Of a stretch of DNA of 36,056 nucleotides, positions 30,932-36,056 are shown piece after piece. The notes under the pieces are model-generated. The model searched no databases and was not told the DNA's origin. It worked only from the letters and a program-made list of their open reading frames with translations. This stretch comes from JAPWJZ01 sp041287865. Its GTDB lineage: Bacteria > Pseudomonadota > Alphaproteobacteria > Micavibrionales > UBA2020. Position 1 is the stretch's first letter; each line of letters begins with the position of its first letter. The position numbers and the translations under genes are program-made. The stretch is from NCBI GenBank assembly GCA_041287865.1, contig JBGGMV010000069.1, positions 1-36,056 of the forward strand, in the 5' to 3' direction.

Positions 30932-32995
30932 ATGGGTGTCCCGCCCGTCACCACAAAACAGCTGAACGAGATCCTTGCGCATTTCGAGCGCACGGCCGAC
31001 CAGTTTTTCTCCAAGGACGAATTCAAGGCGCGTTTGAAAAGCGGCCAGAAGCTGCGCATCAAATACGGCGTCGACGTTACCGCGCCCACGCTGCATATCG
31101 GCCATGCGGTCAACCTCTGGCTGATGCGCTACCTGCAGGATCGCGGGCACAAGGTTATCTTTTTAATCGGCGATTTCACCACCGCGATTGGTGATCCTGA
31201 TGGCAAGATGGACACGCGTCCCGTCATCCCGCAGGAAGACATCGAACGCAATGCCAAGGAATTCATCGAGCAGGCGAAGATGGTGCTGCGCTTCGACGAT
31301 CCCGAACTGCTGGAAATACGCCGCAACAGCGAGTGGCTGGACAGGCTGAGCCTCCGCAACTTCCTCGAGCTTGCCTCGCAGGTCACGCATGCGAAGCTGA
31401 TTTCGCGCGACATGTTCCAGAAACGCATCGAGCAGAAGCGCGAGATCCATATCCACGAAATGCTCTACCCCATGCTGCAGGGCTGGGATTCGGTGGAAAT
31501 GCAGGCGGACCTGACGATCATCGGCTCCGACCAGCTGTTCAATGAAATGATGGGCCGCACGTTTCAGGAAAAAAACCGCCAGAAACCGCAGACCATCATC
31601 ACCACCAAAATCACGCCCGGCATCGACGGCAAGCAGAAGCAGTCGAAAAGCCTCGGCAATTTTGTGGGGCTAGCGCATAGCCCGCGCGACAAATTCGGCC
31701 GCGTGATGAGCATTCCGGATGAATTGATCGAGCAGTGGTTTATCATCTACACCGACCTGTCGATGTCGGATATCAACGACCTGCGCCCCTTGATTAAATC
31801 CAAGCCGCGCAACGCGAAAATCAGGCTCGCGGCCGCCATCGTGGAACGCTACCACGGGCTGGAGGTCGCGGCGGCGGAGATGGAATGGTTCGAGGATACG
31901 ATTTCCCGCGGCAACGTGCCCGAGGATATCCCGACGCTGTCGCTGATCACCGACCGCATGGAATGCTTCGACCTCGTAAAACTCACGCGGCCGGAAAAGA
32001 GCAAGAGCGACACCCGCAGGCTGATCCAGCAGGGCGGGGTGGAGCTGAACGGCGAGAAAATCGAGAAGCCGGATGAAGAACTGCTGCTGAAAACAAACGA
32101 TATCCTGAAGGTCGGCAAGCGCAACTGGTTCCGCATCGAAATCGTCGGCGTCAACAATATCGAGACCGAAAAACTGTGGATGAAGCCGCTGGTGATCGAG
32201 GATATCGACCTGATCCGCAAATACATCCCCGCCTGGGATATTGTCCGTTACCTCAGCCGCCTGCAGGCGGCGGGCGCGACGCCCAAGAAGGAAGTGTTCA
32301 AGAAGGTCATCACCCAGCCCGAGCCCAAGACGCAATGGCTGTGGAAGATCGCCGAGAAAAAAGCGCCCGACGCCGTTATCGGCGTCGCGCACCTTGCGCG
32401 TGAAGGGGAGGGCGGCAGCCAGAACGTCTGGCTCGCCCCCGCTTTCCAGGACGCGGGGCTGGTGCACGAGGCCATGGTCGCGCTGAACGAACATGCCTTT
32501 AACAATCTTGGCTTCAATACCATGATTATCAAGGACGCCTTCGCCCATGCCGTGCGCGACGTCGAAGACCTGCGCTCGCATTTCGCGAAGCACGAGCCCG
32601 CCATCCAGCCGACCGCACAGGGCCTTTCCGTCACGCGTCAGGCATGGCAGCAGACGCATCCTCCAGTCGCGCTGCCTCCCGCACCTGTTCTCGACTGGAT
32701 GCAGGAAGAAGAAATGATGCGCGTCGCCAATCCCTACAACCCGCTGCTGCCCGAGCGCGCGTTTGTCGCGCCGCCGCCGCCGCCCGTAACGCCGCCGCCA
32801 GCAGCGCCGCCTGTCACGCCACCGGTCGCCGCACCGCCGCCTGTGACGCCGACCGCGCTGCCTTTCCCGCCGTCGCAACCCGCCACGCCGCCTGCACCCC
32901 CGCCACAGCCGCCGAAGCTGACGCCGGAAGAGGAGGCGGAGCTCGAACGCCAGTTGATGGGCCCGCAGCCGCCCAAGCCGCCGATGGGCAAGTAA
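30932..32995 (+). CDS. Tyrosyl-tRNA synthetase fused to a RimJ-like GNAT domain and proline-rich tail, copy 2, 687 aa
   Basis: Collinear with copy 1 without gaps through at least residue 243: HIGH at 55-58, IGDPDG at 86-91, KQSKS at 236-240, then the S4 region SDTRRLIQQGGVELNG. The tyrosine-pocket segment reads YPMLQGWDS, with Trp at 185 where copy 1 has Phe and many TyrRS have Tyr. The GNAT-like domain spans about 411-565 (VIGVAHLAREGEGG, NVWLAPAF, EAMVALNEHAF) and its acetyl-CoA loop is again degenerate (QDAGLVHEA). The tail from about 575 is mostly Pro, Ala, Val and Thr (APPPPPVTPPPAAPP), then LTPEEEAELERQLMGPQPPKPPMGK. GAGGG lies before the ATG. Expression is likely controlled by the upstream leader and attenuator. 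Arisen by tandem duplication of copy 1 or the reverse. Confidence 0.88.
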   Translation: MGVPPVTTKQLNEILAHFERTADQFFSKDEFKARLKSGQKLRIKYGVDVTAPTLHIGHAVNLWLMRYLQDRGHKVIFLIGDFTTAIGDPDGKMDTRPVIPQEDIERNAKEFIEQAKMVLRFDDPELLEIRRNSEWLDRLSLRNFLELASQVTHAKLISRDMFQKRIEQKREIHIHEMLYPMLQGWDSVEMQADLTIIGSDQLFNEMMGRTFQEKNRQKPQTIITTKITPGIDGKQKQSKSLGNFVGLAHSPRDKFGRVMSIPDELIEQWFIIYTDLSMSDINDLRPLIKSKPRNAKIRLAAAIVERYHGLEVAAAEMEWFEDTISRGNVPEDIPTLSLITDRMECFDLVKLTRPEKSKSDTRRLIQQGGVELNGEKIEKPDEELLLKTNDILKVGKRNWFRIEIVGVNNIETEKLWMKPLVIEDIDLIRKYIPAWDIVRYLSRLQAAGATPKKEVFKKVITQPEPKTQWLWKIAEKKAPDAVIGVAHLAREGEGGSQNVWLAPAFQDAGLVHEAMVALNEHAFNNLGFNTMIIKDAFAHAVRDVEDLRSHFAKHEPAIQPTAQGLSVTRQAWQQTHPPVALPPAPVLDWMQEEEMMRVANPYNPLLPERAFVAPPPPPVTPPPAAPPVTPPVAAPPPVTPTALPFPPSQPATPPAPPPQPPKLTPEEEAELERQLMGPQPPKPPMGK

Positions 32996-33025
32996 AATCG
33001 TTTTAAAACAGCTTCTTGGTCTGTA

Positions 33026-33054
33026 TTGACAGAATGCAGGCCCCGCCATAGACT
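33026..33054 (+). promoter_or_regulatory. Sigma70-type promoter for the gene at 33092
   Basis: TTGACA (33026-33031), 17 nt, TAGACT (33049-33054). The predicted start near 33061 leaves about 31 nt of leader containing AAGGA. Confidence 0.6.
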
Positions 33055-33091
33055 GCCCTTCTTGTCATATTTATAAGGACCGGGCACCGTC

Positions 33092-34072
33092 ATGGCTGAA
33101 TATCGCGGCATCGATAAATCCATCATCCTCTCCACGATCAACGAAGCGCTGGAACTGCTGGAAACCTATTCGCCCGGGCCCGAGACGCAAAAACGCATCG
33201 ACAAGCTGCGCGCGCCGGATGCCACGGGTGTCTCGCCGCTGGGCGCGATCGCCAATGCAAAAGACGACAAGGAACTTGCGAATGCCATCGGTTCATCGGG
33301 CGCGACTTATCTGGTGAACCGCCTGCACAGCGTGCTGGAATTCCACGCGCTGGCCGATACCGACGGCAAGGGCAGGGGCGTGCTGGTCGCGCTGCACAAA
33401 TGGGGCGCCATCGGCGGCGCGATGACGATGGAATACAACGCGCTGGACGGCGAAGCCGATACTTTCCGCGCCGTCAACTGCGCGCGCAACACCGCGCTGA
33501 CCGCAAAAACGCTGCAGGACGCCGCCGATATCATGCAACACGTATCACAGGATCACGGCGCGCGCGGCCGCGCCTGGCAGGCGATGACCGATTTGGTCGA
33601 AATGGGCGTCGAGGGCAAAACCGACGCGGAAATGGGCAAAGTCTTCCTGAAGCTCGACCTGCACGAACGTTATATCCTCACCACCATCCTGACGAAGGTT
33701 TCCGACCTCGGCTCCCTGAAAGACCTGAAGGTCGAAAACGCCATGGGCCGCTTCGGCGTCGCCATCGATGAATACACCACCGGCAAGGTCAACCACACCG
33801 ACCCCGCAGTCAAATCCGTGCGCGACAAGGTGGAGGAAGCGCTCTCCCCCTTCTACGACACCGACGAAGTGAACATGACCGGCATCGGCATCATCGTCAG
33901 CGGCGATTTCGAGAAGGGCAAAAGCCCGCTCGGCATCGTCTTCGGCAGCACCCGCCGCGCGGCCGAGGCCGTGGCGCTGGCCCTGCCTGACCGCGAAGTG
34001 CTCGACCACACCGGCAAGCGCGTCCTGCCCAAGCCTGTCCTCAAAGCCCCGAAAACAGGGCCAAAACCGTAA
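33092..34072 (+). CDS. Hypothetical protein, 326 aa
   Basis: I do not recognise this protein. It is soluble and mostly helical, begins MAEYRGIDKSIILSTINEALELLETY, and has no metal site, P-loop or membrane helix that I can see. The stretch GRGVLVALHKWGAIGGAMTMEYNALDG (93-119) and the helix pair around NTALTAKTLQDAADIMQHV look like a folded core. A possible beta-rich end (GIGIIVSGDFEKGKSPLGIVFGS) precedes a tail VLPKPVLKAPKTGPKP of the same type found on several neighbours. It has its own TTGACA promoter and no operon partner, being followed by the tRNA promoter. Confidence 0.7.
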   Translation: MAEYRGIDKSIILSTINEALELLETYSPGPETQKRIDKLRAPDATGVSPLGAIANAKDDKELANAIGSSGATYLVNRLHSVLEFHALADTDGKGRGVLVALHKWGAIGGAMTMEYNALDGEADTFRAVNCARNTALTAKTLQDAADIMQHVSQDHGARGRAWQAMTDLVEMGVEGKTDAEMGKVFLKLDLHERYILTTILTKVSDLGSLKDLKVENAMGRFGVAIDEYTTGKVNHTDPAVKSVRDKVEEALSPFYDTDEVNMTGIGIIVSGDFEKGKSPLGIVFGSTRRAAEAVALALPDREVLDHTGKRVLPKPVLKAPKTGPKP

Positions 34073-34075
34073 TAC

Positions 34076-34104
34076 TGGACAGTTTTGATAATCAGGGTTA
34101 TCTT
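34076..34104 (+). promoter_or_regulatory. Promoter of tRNA-Gly
   Basis: TGGACA (34076-34081), 17 nt, TATCTT (34099-34104), starting 3 nt after the preceding stop codon. Predicted start near 34111, 7 nt before the mature tRNA. Confidence 0.6.
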
Positions 34105-34117
34105 ACAGCCATCGCCA

Positions 34118-34191
34118 GCGGGTGTAGCTCAACGGTAGAGTTCTAGCCTTCCAAGCTAGCTGTGCGGGTTCGATTCCCGTCACCCGCTCCA
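34118..34191 (+). tRNA. tRNA-Gly (anticodon UCC), CCA encoded
   Basis: Acceptor arms GCGGGTG (34118-34124) and CACCCGC (34181-34187) pair fully and are followed by T and an encoded CCA. The anticodon stem CTAGC/GCTAG encloses CTTCCAA with anticodon TCC at 34150-34152, and the T arm GCGGGTTCGATTCCCGT is standard. A T-rich stretch (AATTTTTCTT) follows. Confidence 0.97.
34143..34191 (+). other. Probable attachment site (attL side) in the 3' half of tRNA-Gly
   Basis: The integrase at 34421 is a P4-type enzyme, a family that usually recombines at the 3' end of tRNA genes, and the tRNA is intact as expected at the side where the element restores it. The exact crossover cannot be set without the other end of the element; the anticodon-loop-to-CCA segment is the usual range. 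Confidence 0.55.
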
Positions 34192-34315
34192 ATTTTTCTT
34201 CCGTATATGTTCATACAAGTTCGCTGATAGTTCTTAAATCCTTAAAACTAAACGATTTAATTACTGTCCGTGTTCTGTGATGTTCGCTGCTGCACACCTG
34301 CAGTCGAAACATTTG

Positions 34316-34363
34316 GGGGGTATAATGGGGGTATAAATTGTACCCCCTCAAAAATATACCCCC
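34316..34363. repeat. Nested inverted repeats upstream of the integrase
   Basis: GGGGGTATA (34316-34324) is mirrored by TATACCCCC (34355-34363), and inside it GGGGGTA (34327-34333) by TACCCCC (34341-34347). Thus two direct copies of GGGGGTAT-like sites face two inverted copies. This is typical of integrase or excisionase arm sites, or of an autoregulatory operator. It lies about 60 bp before the integrase start. A smaller AGCCC/GGGCT hairpin (about 34389-34403) precedes the ribosome binding site. Confidence 0.7.
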
Positions 34364-34420
34364 AGCAGAACCTCTCGTATCAACAGAAAAGCCCAGCGCG
34401 GGCTTACAGGAGGATGACTG

Positions 34421-35662
34421 ATGGCTAAAAAAGGACTGACCGAACTCGAGTGTAAAAACGCCCAGCCGGGGAGCAAGCGGTATCGCCTCGCCGACACAGG
34501 CGGCCTTTACATGGAGATCTGGCCGAATGGATCCAGATATTGGCGTTTTAAGTATCGCTATCTCGGGAAGGAAAAGCTGCTGGCCCTGGGTGTTTACCCA
34601 CTTATTACTCTGCGTGAGGCACGCGAAGCGCGAGACATTGCCAAAAAGAAAGTTTTTTCCGGCGTTGATCCATCGGCTGCCAAGAAACGCGAAAAACAGC
34701 TGGCCATCCTTAACTCTGAAAATACCTTCGAAGCGGTTGCTCGGGAATGGCATAGTCAGCAAAAGGAAAGGTGGAGTGAAGTTCACTCTAGAAATGTTCT
34801 CAATTTATTGGAACTGAACATTTTCCCCCATTTGGGCAGCCGTCCGATAGCAGATCTCACGGCACCAGAACTTCTCTCTGTTTTGCGAAAAGTAGAAAAA
34901 CGCGGCGCGGCTTATCTCTCGAACCGGATCAAGCAAATCTGTGGGCAGGTTCTTCGATATGGCATCGCAACAGGCCGTGGGCTGCGTGACCATGCTGCTG
35001 ACATCAAGGGTGCATTGAAGGCCACGAAAGTCGAGCACTTTGCCGCTCTCGACATCCGGGAAATGCCAGAGTTCTTGGCGGCTCTGGATAAGAACAGCGC
35101 CAGACTTTACGAGCGTACTCGCCGTGCTATTCGCTTGCTGATGCTGACTTTCGTGCGTACAACCGAACTGATTGAGGCCAAATGGGAAGAGTTTGACCTC
35201 GAAAATGCTGTCTGGGAAATCCCAGCGGAGCGTATGAAGATGAGCAAGCCTCACATCGTGCCTCTTTCTCGGCAGGCTATTGCCTTGTTGAAAGAACAGC
35301 AGGCAGAAACGGCTATATTTAAAAATTGTCCGTGGGTTTTTCCAAGTCAGATAAAGCCACTTAATCCTATGAGCAATAATACGGTCCTCTTCGCCATTGG
35401 TCGCCTTGGTTATAAGGGGCGTATGACAGGACATGGGTTCCGTGCTTTGGCCATGACAACTATCAAAGAGAAGTTAGGCTACCGACATGAAGTCGTTGAC
35501 CGACAGCTGGCACATGCCCCGGCCAGTAAAGTTGACCGCGCCTATGATCGCGCCAAATTTTTAGATGATCGCAAGAAAATGATGGAAGAATGGGCTGATT
35601 ACTTGGATGCGATCGTTTCCAAAAATCAGGTTATTCAAGAAAACTTGAAGAGGAGGGCGTAG
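34421..35662 (+). CDS. Tyrosine-type site-specific integrase (P4 type, DUF4102 arm domain), 413 aa
   Basis: The N-terminal domain KGLTELECKNAQPGSKRYRLADTGGLYMEI and the LREAREARDIAKKKVFSGVDP segment are the DUF4102 arm-binding domain. The core-binding domain spans about 100-200. The catalytic domain has Arg246 (TFVRTTELIEAKW), His338 and Arg341 (TGHGFRALAMT), His365 (QLAHAP) and the nucleophile Tyr375 (DRAYDRA). Such enzymes insert islands and P4-like prophages into tRNA genes; here tRNA-Gly lies 230 nt upstream. CAGGAGG precedes the ATG. Base composition is visibly lower in GC than the genes to the left. It is intact, so the element may still be mobile, provided the far end exists. Confidence 0.95.
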   Translation: MAKKGLTELECKNAQPGSKRYRLADTGGLYMEIWPNGSRYWRFKYRYLGKEKLLALGVYPLITLREAREARDIAKKKVFSGVDPSAAKKREKQLAILNSENTFEAVAREWHSQQKERWSEVHSRNVLNLLELNIFPHLGSRPIADLTAPELLSVLRKVEKRGAAYLSNRIKQICGQVLRYGIATGRGLRDHAADIKGALKATKVEHFAALDIREMPEFLAALDKNSARLYERTRRAIRLLMLTFVRTTELIEAKWEEFDLENAVWEIPAERMKMSKPHIVPLSRQAIALLKEQQAETAIFKNCPWVFPSQIKPLNPMSNNTVLFAIGRLGYKGRMTGHGFRALAMTTIKEKLGYRHEVVDRQLAHAPASKVDRAYDRAKFLDDRKKMMEEWADYLDAIVSKNQVIQENLKRRA

Positions 35663-35665
35663 AAA

Positions 35666-36056
35666 ATGAAAAATCGGTCGTTAATCAACTATTCTTGGTG
35701 GGTGGATTACAAGGGCGTATGGGAGTTAAAACAAGCTGCCAATCTGTATTTGGGATTTGATCCTGACGTAGGTGGCACCTTTGACAGTTTTAAAGAGCTG
35801 CTGGCAAAGCATGATTCCGGTTTAATTTTAACCGATTCTGAAACAGTCTGGCCTGTGAGTGTTCTTAAAATTCCCGGGGCAAACACAGAATGGAATGATG
35901 TTCTTGATAAGGATGGAAATTGCAAAATTTCACTTGAGACTTTTATCAAAGATATGATTGAGGCGGGCAAGATCAAAAAAGTCACGGGAGATCACTTGCC
36001 TTTCGGTCTCCACTTTAAGCCGATAGAGATTGTTTCTTTCTTTCAGGAGCATTTTT
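35666..36056 (+). CDS. Island gene of unknown function, N-terminal part (cut by window edge)
   Basis: The ATG at 35666, 3 nt after the integrase stop, follows GAGGAGGGC and is open to the window end (130 residues). The start MKNRSLINYSWWVDYKGVWELKQAANLYLGFDP is rich in Trp and Tyr, and a helix SLETFIKDMIEAGKIKKV follows. I do not recognise a family. A short protein of this sort directly behind an integrase could be an element-specific accessory factor or cargo. Lower GC than the chromosomal genes supports acquisition with the integrase. Confidence 0.7.
   Translation, partial: MKNRSLINYSWWVDYKGVWELKQAANLYLGFDPDVGGTFDSFKELLAKHDSGLILTDSETVWPVSVLKIPGANTEWNDVLDKDGNCKISLETFIKDMIEAGKIKKVTGDHLPFGLHFKPIEIVSFFQEHF

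Noticed and set aside
28375..32995. The TyrRS copies as inactive synthetase-like pseudoenzymes
   Set aside because: Both keep HIGH, K-x-S-K-S and the tyrosine-contacting Tyr, Gln and Asp, so loss of activation activity is not supported; only the GNAT loop is degenerate.
31670..33049. 459-codon minus-strand frame opposite TyrRS copy 2
   Set aside because: Arg-rich shadow of the proline-rich tail and synthetase; no start signal.
1..36056. CRISPR arrays, rRNA genes and insertion sequences
   Set aside because: No regularly spaced direct repeats, ribosomal RNA segments or transposase genes with terminal repeats were seen.

Overview
The window looks like a chromosomal segment of a GC-rich alphaproteobacterium, with the left border of a genomic island at its right end. 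Two things point to the class: a DUF1489 protein, a family I know mainly from Alphaproteobacteria, and two perfect GGAAC-N16/17-CGTT promoters, the binding pattern of the alphaproteobacterial general-stress sigma factor EcfG. I cannot place it below class. Genes are packed tightly, with many 1-8 nt overlaps and several convergent pairs whose stop codons overlap.

Layout. 1-1.5 kb (minus): an alpha/beta hydrolase followed by the start of an oligopeptidase B-like protease. 1.7-2.9 kb: an EcfG-type promoter, a host-attachment-like protein, a single-domain response regulator and a small convergent anti-sigma-like protein. 3.2-12.1 kb: a large ATP-grasp protein, a beta-propeller glycosidase-like protein, an AstE/AspA-type M14 enzyme, a DUF1489 protein, the first copy (A) of a paralogous GYSAG-type family, an S9 peptidase and uracil-DNA glycosylase. 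12.2-18.0 kb: a compact biosynthetic-looking operon with a cobalamin-type radical SAM enzyme, a CoaE-like kinase, a radical SAM enzyme fused to a DUF3419/BtaA-like domain, and a methyltransferase. It is followed by a small basic repeat protein with its own promoter and a GshF/cyanophycin-synthetase-type ATP-grasp ligase in the same reading frame. 18.2-24.1 kb: a serralysin-like RTX metalloprotease, prmB, a cytidine-deaminase-like protein, and two Na+/H+ antiporters. 24.2-28.3 kb: alternative oxidase behind a second EcfG-type promoter, family copy B, a LysR regulator divergent from a small unknown protein and a DOPA-dioxygenase-family protein, and a SET-domain protein.

28.4-33.0 kb is the most unusual part. 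Two tandem genes each encode a complete tyrosyl-tRNA synthetase (HIGH, KQSKS and S4 regions intact) fused to a RimJ-like GNAT domain whose acetyl-CoA loop is degenerate in both copies, followed by diverged proline-rich tails. Between them lies a strong promoter, a 19-codon leader peptide rich in Phe and Tyr, and a hairpin with a T-tract. This has the architecture of a transcription attenuator controlling the second synthetase. An unrecognised protein, tRNA-Gly(UCC), and a P4-type tyrosine integrase reading away from that tRNA complete the window. Base composition drops visibly after the tRNA.

At least nine otherwise unrelated proteins here end in short Pro/Lys/Ala-rich tails, which is not explained by any one family. 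All function calls come from reading motifs; no database search was run.
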